Assembly (NCBI GenBank): GCA_029204225.1
Contig: CM055096.1
Coordinates: 64,719,370 to 64,783,369, forward strand
Origin: Diphasiastrum complanatum
Taxonomy: Eukaryota; Streptophyta; Lycopodiopsida; Lycopodiales; Lycopodiaceae
Direction: 5' to 3'
DNA: 64,000 nt
Positions within the stretch are counted from its first letter, which is position 1; the number at the start of each line of letters is the position of its first letter. The notes beneath the pieces were generated by a model. It made no database searches. It was not told the DNA's origin and saw only the letters and a list, made by a program, of their open reading frames with translations. This document shows, one piece after another, positions 24,690-38,080 of the stretch. A program made the position numbers and the translations under genes.

Positions 24690-25477
24690 TCCTTCTCATT
24701 AAGCATGGAAATAGAGTACAAATGGTGTTTTTTTATAGAATGGGGAAGGCCATCGCCCCAAAATCCTACTGGCTAATATTTACATTGATCCTATCCATTC
24801 ATCTTGGACCCAACTTGATCCAAGGGTCCACAAAAAGTACATTGGAAATCACAAGGTTCATGTGAGTCCAAAATTGGACCCAACTCTAAAAAAGAAAACT
24901 CTAAGTCTAAAATTGACTTTGGGCCTCAAGTTTTATTTTAATTACAAAGGCCCAAGTCTATTTTATTTTATTTACAACTTAAGCTTGCGTGCTCATTGGG
25001 CCGTGCTCATTGGGCCGTGGGCTTATACGTGCAAGATGCCATGCCCTTGCAACACATTTTATTGGTCGATTTTATTTATTTACAATTCGTAGGGAATACC
25101 CCCAACAAGTTTCCTCCTCTCTATTAGAAATGGAGTACAAGAGGTGTCTTTTTATTTATATTGGCTACTTAATGGAAGGGAGGATTGAAATCCTAAACCT
25201 TCAAAAGAAACACAACTAAATATAAGGTGCACAAAGAAACACACTCCACTTACCACCAGTTTGACTTTGACTAGTACTTAGGACTTAAACAAAACTTAAT
25301 CAACTTAGACTTTGGGCCTTTTACATTATTCTATTTACATGGCCCAAGTCTATTTTATTCTATAAAACAATATTTTACATGTGCTCATTGGGCTATGGGC
25401 TTACGCACGCAGGATGGCACGACCCTCGCACCTATTTATTGGCTACATATATTTATTTTACAAAAAATACCTCAACA
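24690..25477 (-). repeat. Two tandem LTR-like units
   Basis: On the minus strand one unit starts TGTTGAG at 25477 and a second starts TGTTGGG at 25107. Both then share AATAAA-rich sequence, the phrase GCCCAATGAGCAC, a 'GGCCCAAGTC'-type stretch and a downstream GGAGTACAA...GGTGT stretch near a TTTTTATA. They are diverged copies in head-to-tail order with no coding sequence between, as for adjacent or nested LTRs. Family unknown. Confidence 0.55.
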
Positions 25478-26725
25478 AAAGTCCAATTCAACACCAAAAT
25501 TAGGTGCTTGAGGAGTGAAAATGGTGGTGAGTATAAAGAGGAAGAATATAACCTTATGTGAAGGAGCCCAAGAATGAGGTTAGGTGCCAATCTTCCTAAA
25601 CCTTTTTGGGGTGAAACTTTGTTTTGTGCCAATTTTCTATGCAATAGGTGGTTGAGTGTTGTCTTGGATGGAAAAACATCTTTTGAGATGCTAATCATGA
25701 GGCTATGAAGAGTCTACTATTAACATTGGTTGATAGAAGATACTTTTCTTTTTGCGAGGCTGAGTGTGAAGTTTTTTCAGAATTTGGATGTTTTTGCTAT
25801 ATCAACATCACTCTTGATAGGACAAAGGAGGATCCATCTCCGAAGAAAGGTATATTTGTTGGTTATACTGTGGTAAGCAAGGCTTAAACAGTTTATATTC
25901 CTTCAACTAAGAAAGTGGTCATAAGAAGAGATGTCATTTTTTATGAAGGAAACATTCCAAAGGTTTCTTCAAGAGGTGATGTGGTGATTGGATCTAACAT
26001 GCTTGATGTTGATGACAATGTTGATGATACTTTGGATGTTGATGGTGAAGAGCCTTCTTCAAGTCAAAAGCCAAGGAGGACATCAAGAAAAAGGCAACAA
26101 TCTTCAAGGCTCACTTATGATGAAAAGGGTAAGCAAGTTATTGGTGGTAGAAACTATGCTTTCCTAACCTCTTTTGATGAACCTACATGTGTAGATGAAG
26201 CAAGGAAAAAAGAGGAGTGGATCCAAGCAATGGATCTTGAGTATCAAGCTCTTAAAAAGAACAATACATGGAGATTGGTGGAACTTCCTAAGAACAAGAA
26301 GAGAATTGGATGCAAGTGGATATTCAAAGTGAAGACAAACCAAGATGGATCAATCAACAAGTACAAAGCAAAGTTGGTGGCAAAAGGATATGCTCAAAGA
26401 GTACGGTATTGACTTTGATGAGACCTTTGCACTCGTGGCAAAGATGGTAAGCATTTGGGTCATTATTTCTCTTGCAACACTTTATGATGGGATCTATGGC
26501 AATTGGATATCACTAATGTATTCTTGAATGGAGATCTTGAAGAGGAGGTTTTTATAGAGCAACACAAGGGCTACATTTCACATGGCAATCCTAATCATGT
26601 GTTTTCTCCAAAAGAGTTTGTATGGGCTTAAGCAAGCACCAAGGAGTTGTTATGCTAAGCTTAACACTTTTCTACTTTCTCAAAATTTCATTATGAGTGA
26701 GTATGATCATTACTTTATCTTAGAT
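25478..26725 (+). pseudogene. Ty1/copia fragment: integrase end to RT palm
   Basis: Begins in integrase (KIRCLRSENGGEYKEEEY), continues through a frameshifted PFWGETLFCANFLCNR region and FSEFGCFCYINI, then the frame 25915-26412 gives the linker and RT start (RKKEEWIQAMDLEYQALKK, NTWRLVELPKNKKRIGCKWI, INKYKAKLVAKGYAQR). A frameshift follows, then YGIDFDETFALVAKM. RT ends near KSLYGLKQAPRSCYAKL at about 26650-26725, before the YVDD box. It belongs to a different copia family from 16.0-19.6 kb by divergence of the shared motifs. Inactive. Confidence 0.82.
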
Positions 26726-27000
26726 TTATTGGAAATGATGAATTGGCTGACATAGATACATTGCATTTAGTCACTAGAAACTAGGTTATTGGTGAAGTAC
26801 CTAGTTGTTATTATTTTAGGACAAGTGTCCAAGGGACATTATTATAAATAGTTGTACCAGGGTGAGAAACTAGTCTTGTTGTTCTCATTTTGTATAAAGA
26901 ACTTTTCTCTTTTGATTCTATATCCATCTCTTTCATATTTCTCATGACATCTTGAGTTCTTGTGTGTAGAAGGTGATTTTTCTTGTTGTACTTAAATCCA
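26726..27000. repeat. LTR-like non-coding segment
   Basis: Directly abuts the truncated copia RT. It contains a TATTATAAATAGTTG box and a following CT-rich stretch, as in a copia LTR promoter. The ends are not defined and no second copy is in the window. Confidence 0.3.
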
Positions 27001-27249
27001 CATGTGTGAAGGACAATGTGCTATTGTTGTTGTATGGAAAGGGACTATACTCTATCCGATCTTAGTGATTATGATCATATCTACAAGAATTTCTAAGTTT
27101 TAGCATATGGTAGATGTATGATTTCTAGCTTTGAATGATTCTAGATGTGCATCCAAATTTAGCCAAAGATCTTGTTGTTTTAGATCTGTACTTTTCATAG
27201 AGGTATGGTTTTCTTGCATTTTATATGGACACTTCTTATATTTTTTATG
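27001..27249. other. No gene seen
   Basis: AT-rich, no domain or repeat match noted. Confidence 0.4.
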
Positions 27250-29366
<2,117 letters not shown>

Positions 29367-29653
29367 GATGATGTGGGCCAGTGGCGGAGGCGTAGGTCGG
29401 CAAGGGATGATGAGAGGGCAAGTAGGTCAAAGAGAATGGGATAGAGGGGGTAGTGAGGCGTAAAGGAGGGAGGGCTGGGACGCAGAGAAAGAATGTGTGG
29501 GCAAGGCGCAAAAGATGAGACGAGGGCGCAATAGGTTTAAGTTTAAGGTAGTTTTAATCAAAAAAATCAAAAATTTGTCATAACTTCTTGAAAACTACTC
29601 CACATGAACCTCTCTTCACGTGAAATGAGAATCATGTTGAAATCAAATGATGA

Positions 29654-30591
29654 TTGGATCCAGCTATGCAGGTGACACTTAAAATTGAACCTAAATATGC
29701 TGGAAAGTCGTTGACTAAGTCGAGAACTTCTAAGTATGAAACTTCTAGGCATGAAGCTAAATGGAATTTCGGTGCTCATTGGGATGATAAAGAAAGAGAA
29801 ACATATCTTCAGCATCTGAGAGAACTGAGAAATGCCAATAAAAAACAAGTGGTTCCAATGGAAGACAAACCAGAGGTGAAGCCTGTTAGATCAAAGTTAG
29901 AACTAGATCGACTTGGACAACAAGAGTTGTGTTTTACTTGCAAGCAGAGATGGAAACCGGGGCATAAGTGCAACAAAGCCAAATTTGTGGATATTTCCTT
30001 GATTGTTGAAGATGACGAAGATGAAAATAGTACAAAACAAGAAAATGTTGCTGATATTGAACCATCGCGAAGTAATGAAAGGAATGAAGGTACTTCATTT
30101 GATGAGGAATCACCGCATAATTAGTCAGACCATGTATAGCAAAATAGATATATTAGAAGGGATCAAGAAGTTGAGTTATCGGACATATCTTTAAATGCTT
30201 TCAATGATCTCATTCAAATAAAACCTTCCGTGTTCCAGCATTACTTAACAGAAGGAAAGTGTTTTGTTTAATAGATAGTGGTAGTACACAAAGTTTCTTT
30301 AATAGTCGGTCGCTTCAAAGTTGTGGCTTAGCATCTTTGGATTCTTCTAATAAGATGAAAGTTCAGATTGCAAATGGACTAACCATTCCTTGTAATAACA
30401 TCACCCCTATGGTTAAATGGCAAATAAGATATTATACCCTTGGAACAAGCTTCCATATAGTCGAGCTGGGTCCAATTGGTGTTATACTAGGAGTCATGAG
30501 GAAAAATTTGGATTCAAAATGGGCCCTTTGTAAAGATGCTTTTGTTGACTTCACATGCTTTAAGCCTCCAAATGGACCAATAATCTTATAA
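29654..30591 (+). pseudogene. Ty3/gypsy gag end and protease fragment
   Basis: The frame 29654-30124 is the C-terminal part of gag, with LCFTCKQRWKPGHKCNKAKF, the CX2C...GHxC knuckle typical of chromovirus-type gypsy elements, then an acidic tail. After a stop, 30259-30591 gives the protease: FCLIDSGSTQSFFN with the DSG catalytic motif, VQIANGLTIPC, and GVILGVMRKN for the C-terminal ILG motif (the usual tryptophan is lost). RT is absent. A different family from the element at the left of the window. Confidence 0.8.
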
Positions 30592-30969
30592 CATGTGTAC
30601 AACACTGTAACAGTGCTCATCAAACGAAAAAAGTATTCAAGTTTTCAGGTTACTTTTTATTATTTCAAAAAGTCTTGTCGGGCAGAAATAAATATTTCAT
30701 TGGACAATATGTGCTGCTGCCCGTGTGTTAAATATCTGCCCGAATAGTTTAACTAGCATTGTTTTTCTAAACTATAGTTCTCCTGCATATTTTTCCCTTT
30801 GAAAAGCGCTCTGAGGGGACCCACGCCTTTGAAAATATGTGCAACTGGCGCTTGGAATCGGCAGGCTTCACTTCTCTTTTGCATTTCCAAGTGATGTTGC
30901 GAGAGCATTTCAAATGGTCTAACTTCTTAAACGTAGCTCCAATTGAGACGAACATGGTACCATTAGAAA
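30592..30969. other. No gene seen
   Basis: Short stretch with a CGGGCAG ... CTGCCCG pair (about 30659 and 30735). No coding domain. Confidence 0.35.
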
Positions 30970-31552
30970 GAGCTCAACGAGAGCTTCACAATGGCATTTA
31001 GATGACCTAGTTTTGAGTTACGGTTAAAAAGTTATAGGCAGTCAAAGTTAGTAAAAAATCTCTCATCTAAAAAACATATATTTAAAAAAAATAACCCCTA
31101 ATATCAGTTCAGCGCACGCTCTTAGGGTTTGAGCGGGCTGAAACTCTAAGGGCGAGCGTTGAACCGATATTACGGTTTTTATTTTTTATTTTTATTTTTT
31201 ATTTTGTATTTTTGAAAAGAGCTCGACAAGAGCTTTCCAACGGCACCAGAATGACCTAATTTCGACTTACGGTTCAAAAGTTATAGGCAGTCAAAGTTCT
31301 GGCGCCAAAACTTTGACTACCTATAACTTTTGAACCGTAAGTTGGAATTAGGCCATATTAGTGCCGTTGCAAAGCTCTCGTTGAGCTCCTTCTAAAAATA
31401 ATAATAATAATAAAAAAAAAAATTCAAAACCCTAATATCGGTTCAGCTTGCACCTTTAGGGTTTGAGCCTGTTGAAACCCTAAGGGTGCGTGTTGAACCG
31501 ATATTAGGGTTATATTTTTTAAATATATATTTTTTTAGATGAGAGATTTTCT
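30970..31552. repeat. Foldback element with nested palindromes
   Basis: The sequence is symmetric about GGCGCC at 31301-31306. Outer arms start with AATCTCTCATCTAAAAAA at about 31058 and end with its complement at about 31549. Each arm contains its own palindrome (31094-31176 and 31428-31510) with CCCTAATATCGGTTCA-type ends and a GGGTTTGAG...GAAACCC core. An 80-base module beginning GAGCTC and ending CAAAGTT occurs three times: 30970-31049 (+), 31219-31297 (+) and 31309-31388 (-). No coding. Confidence 0.85.
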
Positions 31553-31595
31553 GCAAACTTGGCCCATTTTGAGCCCATCTTTTCCCATTATGGAT

Positions 31596-32632
31596 CAGTT
31601 AAGTATGTTCTTAAGGAGTTTCCAGATTCATTTCACAAGCTTGATTCCAAAAAATTTCTTGACTTTTTTGTTCTAAATGTTGCATATAGAATTGAGCCCT
31701 GATATATTTATATCTTTGACAGTGCAATAGATTATTAACTTCGTAATCCACTTCTTTGTGTCGCGCGCTTTACATAGTCTATCCACCATCTACCAGTTTC
31801 CATTTCCAACTCATGAGAGTTTACTCATCCTTTACGTCAATTGTCCTATTAATAATTTTGCTCTCCATATATGAGCATCAGATCGACTTCTGATCAATAG
31901 AAAGGTAGCTTTTCTTCAGAACTTTAGTAGAGCTTTACAATTGCCTTTGATTGAACTAAGTCCTTTACAAATCTTGCCCTCAGCCGAGTTTTTTTCATCA
32001 AATCCCAACTTGTGAAGCTGATCTATTTCAGCCTTGCACCATCCTTTTTCCTTTGTAGACATCACAGCTCTGTGTGGGATTCTGTCTTCATTCAGCTTCT
32101 TGGCTTGGCCTTCTTGATATAATGTTTAAATGGAAAAAGGCTATAATAGGGGGAAGAGCGCTATGGAGCAACCAAAAGTTTAGTGGTGTAATTCGATATC
32201 AAAACTCCTCAACATCTAAAATCAAGTTGATGTGGTTTTCAAGGGGTTGGCTACCATTAAGGAGACAAGAAGCTAAATAAAATCTTTTGATAGTTCATAT
32301 CTTCAAAGTCCCATTATGTTGTAAAATGCACTTCATAATTACATTTGCAGTTGGCTCTGGTGCTCGTATTTGAACAACACAATTTTTAAGTTACAATCAG
32401 TAGTTGTCAAACTTGTTCGTGCATGCCATTGATTTTCAAGTACTGAAAATGTTGGAAATGAAAAAATTTTATTGGTTACTTAGAAACTATATCGCCAGGA
32501 CAAAACAATAGATATGATGCATAGGGCATTTCGGGTCTAGATATCCGTGGCTCTACCATCTGGCAAAAGGCCTCCACATAACATGGTCTAGATATCCACG
32601 ACTCTACCATCTTACAAAAGGCCTCCACATAA
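31596..32632 (-). repeat. LINE-like direct repeat, unit 1
   Basis: Nearly identical over about 1 kb to 36942-37957 in the same orientation. Its right end carries an extra tandem copy of a roughly 50-base motif (GTCTAGATATCC... at 32536 and 32587). Part of the unit codes on the minus strand for a zinc-motif peptide better preserved in unit 2. It abuts the Helitron helicase on its right. Confidence 0.8.
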
Positions 32633-32699
32633 TAGAAGTGGCGATTCAGAGGCCTAAGAGTTGTTGTACCAAGACTTGCCACGGTTTCACGTTTACAAC

Positions 32700-34710
32700 A
32701 GGAGAGTGCGAAGTGGACCCGTATTATCAATGCCCAGTCCATTCCGGCCATTGGACATATGTATTTTGTCCATCCGTCCGAAGGGGAGCGATTTTATTTT
32801 AGAGTTCTGTTGGCTCATGTAAGAGGTGCAACAAGCTTCGAGGACTTGGCACAGTTGACGGTGAGTTGTTTTTGTCGTTCATAGATGCTTGCAGGCATAG
32901 ACTTCTTATCAATGACGAGATGGAATGGAGTAACTGCCTGCTGGAGGCGGTGTCATGGGGGACTCCATCGCAACTTTGCCTCATTTTCGTTGTACTTCTT
33001 TTTGACGTTGCCCCTTCCGACCCATTAGATTCTTGGAAGAGTATAGAGCCCCATTTAGTAGAGGATTACGCGGAGGAGTTAGGAGAACCAGTAGCTTGCG
33101 AGATTGTTACTGTGAGTCAGATTTTGGTAGATAGGGCTCTTCTAGATGTGGAGACGCACATGCAGCCATCCGAAAAGTCATTGACAAATTTTGGCTTCAC
33201 ACTTCCTGAAAGCGATGTCGAGTTTTCTCCACTATTTTGCGAGGAGATATTTCTCGATGAGACCCTTCTAGAGGTAGAGGCTGACATCGAGAGATTGAAT
33301 GTAGATCAACGCTTGATTTTTGACTGTGTAGTACGTGAGCATGTGGTACGAAGAGTGGGTGGAGTGTTCTTTGTAGATGGTACAGGTACGACATTTCTCT
33401 ATAGTGTTATGTTGTCGTACATGAGTGCACAAGGTTGGATAGCACTGGCAGTTGCATCATCGGGGATCGCTGCATTGTTAATGAAAGGTGGTAGGACCGC
33501 GCACTCTAGATTTAGGATTCCTCCGACGGAATTGAATGAAAGCTCGACCTGCAACATCTCGAAACAGTCTCCGTTAGGTAAGCTTTTGATGGCATGTTGA
33601 CTCGTTATTTGGGACGAGGCTCTGATGGTACATAAGTATGCCATTGAGTGTGTGGATCGATCTCTACGAGACATATTGGGTATTGATACTCCATTTGGAG
33701 GGATTCCGATCATTTTTGGCGGTGATTTCCGTCAGGTGCTCCCGGTGGTGCGACAAGGTAGTTGTGCACAGATTGTGAGTGCTTCACTGAAGTGTTCGTG
33801 TTTGTGGAAATATATGGAGGTGCACAAACTGTCAACGAACATGCGCGTTATGGGTGTGGAGGGAGCCGAAGGAACGAGCAATTGAGGTTCGCAGAGTATT
33901 TGTGAGTATTGGAGATGGTCGCGAGCCCACATTCGTGCAACGTGGCTTGGATTTGATTTCTTTGCCAGAGTGTATGTGTCTAAGGACGCAGAATGTGTGT
34001 GAATTGATTTCGTTCACTTTCCCCAATATTGCACGACGTTACATAGATGTTGAGTTTTAAAGAAGCCGTGCAATATTGACTCCGTTGAACGAAAACGTAG
34101 ATGAAATCAATTCGAAAGTTGTTGAGCAACTTCCTGGTGATGCTTGCACATTTTATGGTGCTGATAGCGTGGTTGAGCGTGATGACTCTGGTGTGTACCC
34201 AGTAGAGTTTTTGAACAGCTTGCAACCGAGTGGATGTCCTCCCCATAGATTGGTGTTGAAGATTGGCATGATAGTGATGTTGTTGCGGTCTATCGCGTTG
34301 CACAAAAGATTGTGCAATGGTACGAGACTCATCATTCGTAGATTGGGTAGACAAGTCATAGAGGTAGAGATAGTGACCGAGAAGAATATAGGGAGTAGAG
34401 TCCTTATTCTACGTATCCCTATAGTGCCAAGCGATTCGAACATATTGTTTGAATTGTAGAGGGTCCAGTTTCCTATCAGAGCAGCATTTGCCATGACAAT
34501 AAACAAAGCACAGGGGCAGACTATGGACACGATTGGATTGTATTTGCCTCGGCCTGTGTTTAGTCATGGGTAGCTGTATGTCGCACTTTCGAGAGTGTGA
34601 AATGCAGCAAGTCTTTGTGTGCTGATTACTGACAAGGATAATCAATTTACGGATGTGGATGGAGTGGCGAGGTACACTCAGAACATTGTGTATTCAGAAT
34701 TGTTGTAGTA
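32700..34710 (+). pseudogene. Helitron PIF1-like helicase, degraded
   Basis: DNA helicase part of a Helitron RepHel protein. The N-terminal region has MYFVHPSEGERFYFRV and GATSFEDLGTVDG, a module seen before the helicase in plant Helitrons. The helicase core follows: LNVDQRLIFDCV, a damaged Walker A (FFVDGTGTTFLY, with the GKT lysine lost), ALAVASSGIAALL, then WDEALMVHKYA, Walker B-like [62 protein letters not shown] and YVALSRV. At least five stops or frameshifts break it. The Rep endonuclease half is absent. A second copy of the C-terminal part is at 50.18-50.76 kb (-). Confidence 0.85.
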
Positions 34711-34762
34711 GTAAGTTTGACGTGATGTCTATGGTTTATGGTTTTGAGATGTAAGGTACAAT

Positions 34763-34892
34763 TGTTAGAGTTAGACTTGGAGTTAGACTTGGCATTAGGG
34801 ATGTAGGGTAGAGTTAGAGTTAGAGTTGGAGTTAGATTTGGAGTTAGACTTAGCATTTGGGATGTAGGGTAGAGTTAGAGTTAGATTTGGAG
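34763..34892. repeat. GAGTTA short tandem repeats
   Basis: Interrupted GAGTTA and GACTTG hexamers arranged in two longer units that each include GGGATGTAGGGTAGAG. Confidence 0.8.
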
Positions 34893-34964
34893 AGAAAAAT
34901 TTGTCAAATTTTGTACACGGAGAAGGTTGTGTAGAAGGAGGTTCTTGGAGATAGTTATGGAAGG

Positions 34965-35480
34965 CCGTTGAGCGTCTCTTGGTTGAGGATTACGTCCACC
35001 AATTCGAGGTTTTGGGTGTAGTGGAAGCAGTGAAATGGTTAGTCAAGTTGTCATAGATAAAGCTCTATGTGACGTGGAAGACATAATGCAAGCTATGCAA
35101 TGGTACCAAGTTCATGCAATTGGTTATGTTAGTAATGTTGTTTCTGGTGAGTTGTTTGTTATATCAAATATATGACATTACATAGTTTGCAATTGTTGAA
35201 TGCAGTGTTATTATATGTTGTTAAGATTATTTGTTGTATGTACACATTCTTGGTGTTGTTGCAGATATCGAAGATCTACATAAATCATAGGACTTTTGTG
35301 CGAGACCTGATGGAGCTATTTTGTTTCGGCGGTGAGGTGTCTCGCTGCTCCATTTTGTGGTTGATAGAAGCTTACGCGGAGTTCTTATTCCAACAACAAA
35401 GGAGAGTATGCTTTATTCTGAGAGAATATCGATTCCTATTAGATGTAGATTTATCAGATGACATGATGTCTATTTCTTAA
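34965..35480 (+). pseudogene. Conserved exons downstream of the Helitron helicase
   Basis: A segment at about 35036-35090 (VSQVVIDKALCDVEDIMQ) resembles the SQILVDRALLDVETHMQ stretch inside the helicase at 33115-33165, so part is duplicated. After a splice-like TTGTTGCAG at about 35260-35268 comes an exon-like frame with FVRDLMELFCFGGEVSRCSI and YRFLLDVDL. The same peptide follows the other Helitron relic at 49515-49802 (-). Function unknown; stops and shifts suggest a remnant. Confidence 0.55.
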
Positions 35481-35604
35481 AAATATTGGAATATGAAATT
35501 GTTGCTGCTTCAATTTTTTGTAACAGTTTGAGTTTTTGCGATGAATGTTTTTCAAACCCACACATTGAATACAGACACATCCACACACATCGCTAAATAA
35601 AAAT

Positions 35605-35606
<2 letters not shown>

Positions 35607-35660
<54 letters not shown>
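35607..35660. repeat. CA microsatellite
   Basis: About 27 CA units. Confidence 0.95.
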
Positions 35661-35662
<2 letters not shown>

Positions 35663-36275
35663 TCCCTGCCACTTTCGACCACCCACGAATTTTTGTTCAT
35701 TAGCTAATGGTGGTCCAATTTGCCCTAGAACATTTATTCTGATGCAACACAAAATTCTAAGTAGTTGCTTCATTTTTATATATTTCAAAATTTTCTGTTT
35801 ATTTGGGAGTGTATCACTGCATTAGTTTATAAAGGAAAACTTAACACAAACTTTCTTTAGGTTTGTGCTTGCAGATAAACTATTGATAGGAAGACATTCT
35901 TATTTACATTTATTGCTGATTCACAACTTTGCTCAAACAAGTTTAATTTGCTCAGATGTTGGAGATTTCTTTATCATCAGTCACTCCTATGATTTGCTTT
36001 TCTGAATGCAAGAAATCATCATATATCATGAAGTGAGTCTAATCAACATACGCTTTGAACATTGACACTGAATAGATTGAACTACACTCATCAGAAATAA
36101 GAGAGTTTTTTATCAGTTTCAAGTGTAAAATTTGTAATTGACATAGACTTTTTTGTGTTTATCATACATGTTAACAACTATGAAGTTTAATGTTTAGGCG
36201 AATTTAAATTTAGAAGTTTCTTTTGGTAAGTTTCAATCAAAGCGTACTTTGATGTATAATTTATTTGTTGTAGGC
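35661..36275. other. No gene seen
   Basis: AT-rich sequence between the CA tract and the minisatellite. Confidence 0.4.
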
Positions 36276-36528
36276 CGACTCCAATTTTTCGAGCCTCGAA
36301 TTTTGGAGACTCAGATTTTTGGAGACTTGAATTCTGGAGAATCGAATTTTTGAAGACTCGAATTTTGGAGAATCGAATTTTTGATGACACGAAAATTTTT
36401 GGAGACTCAAAAATTTTGGAGAATCGAATTACACGAATTTTTGGACGAACTCGAATTTTTTTGGACAAACTCGATTTTTAGAACGAGCTCGAATTTTTGC
36501 AGGAACTCGAAACTACTCCAATTTTTCC
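36276..36528. repeat. Degenerate 16-17-bp minisatellite
   Basis: About 15 imperfect units of GACTCGAATTTTTGGA. The minus frame reads as repeated SKIR/FSKI peptides, which is a translation of the repeat rather than evidence for a gene. Confidence 0.8.
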
Positions 36529-36619
36529 AAATGACATACTGAATTTCTAAATCATCGACCGTCACCTAGATCGGCCACTATTGCCCTATTGCCCGTCAAC
36601 AACGAGCACTCGCAACTAG

Positions 36620-36930
<311 letters not shown>

Positions 36931-36941
36931 AACATTTCCAA

Positions 36942-37957
36942 CAGTCAAGTATGTTCTTAAGGAGTTTCCATATTCATTTCACAAGCTTGATTCCAAAAAA
37001 TTTCTTGACTTTTTTGTTCTAAATGTTGCATATAGAATTGAGCCCTGATATATTCATATCTTTGGCAGTGCAATAGATTATTAACTTCGTAATCCACTTC
37101 TTTTGTGTCGCGCGCTTTACATAGTCTATCCACCATCTTTACATTCCTCCATCTACCGGTTTCCATTTCCAACTCATGAGAGTTTACTCATCCTTTACGT
37201 CAATTGTCCTATTAATAATTTTGCTCTCCATATATGAGCATCAGATCGACTTCTGATCAATAGAAAGGTAGCTTTTCTTCAGAACTTTAGTAGAGCTTTA
37301 CAATTGCCTTTGATTGAACTAAGTCCTTTACAAATCTTGCCCTCAGCCGAGTTTTTTTCATCAAATCCCAACTTGCCAATCTATTTCAGCTTTGCACCAT
37401 CCTTTTTCCTTTGTAGACATCACAGCTATGTGGGGGATTCTGTCTTCATTCAGCTTCTTGGCTTGGCCTTCTTGATATAATGTTTAAATGGCAAAAGGCT
37501 ATTTAATAGGGGGGAGAGCGCTACGAAGCAACCAAAAGTTTAGTGGTGTAACTCAATATCAAGACTCCTCAACATTTAAAATCGAGCTGATTTGGTTTTC
37601 AAGGGGTTGGCTACCATTAAGGAGACAGGAAGCTAAATAAAATCTTTTGATAGTTCATATCTTCAAAGTTCCATTATGGTGTGAAACGCAGTTCATAATT
37701 ACATTTGCAGTTGGCGCTGGTGCTCGTGTTTGAACAACACAATTTTTAAGTTACAATCAGTAGTTGTCAAACTTGTTCGTGCAGAATAGCCATGCCATTG
37801 ATTTTCATGTACTGGAAACGTTGGAAATGAAAAAAGTTTATTGGTTACTTGGAAACTATATCGCCAGGACAAAACAATAGATATGATGCATAGGGCATTC
37901 CGGGTCTAGATATCCACGGCTCTATCATCTTGCAAAAGGCCTCCACATAACCTGGTC
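36942..37957 (-). repeat. LINE-like direct repeat, unit 2
   Basis: Same orientation and near-identical to 31596-32588. It lacks the extra tandem copy at the right end. The 4.35-kb interval between units holds the Helitron relic, the CA tract and the minisatellite. Confidence 0.8.
36957..37172 (-). pseudogene. LINE-type C-terminal zinc motif fragment
   Basis: The peptide MEMETGRWRNVKMVDRLCKA, then EVDYEVNNLLHCQRYEYIR, follows the pattern ETGRW...R.C..C...EVEDE.H.L..C..Y found at the C-terminus of many non-LTR retrotransposon RT proteins. The second cysteine and the histidine are partly lost. No RT core is present, consistent with a 5'-truncated copy. Moderate certainty. Confidence 0.5.
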
Positions 37958-38080
37958 ATGACAGTTCCCTGTGAATCAGTGAATCAGCAATACCTAGGTA
38001 TTATCAAGGATTTGTAGGCTCCTACAGTACATAAAAAAGATTGCAAAAATTACTATCAAATCCCCCATAGAAACATCTAC

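Noticed and set aside
36187-36468. 93-residue SKIR-rich protein
   Set aside because: Translation of the minisatellite; no start context or homologue recognised.
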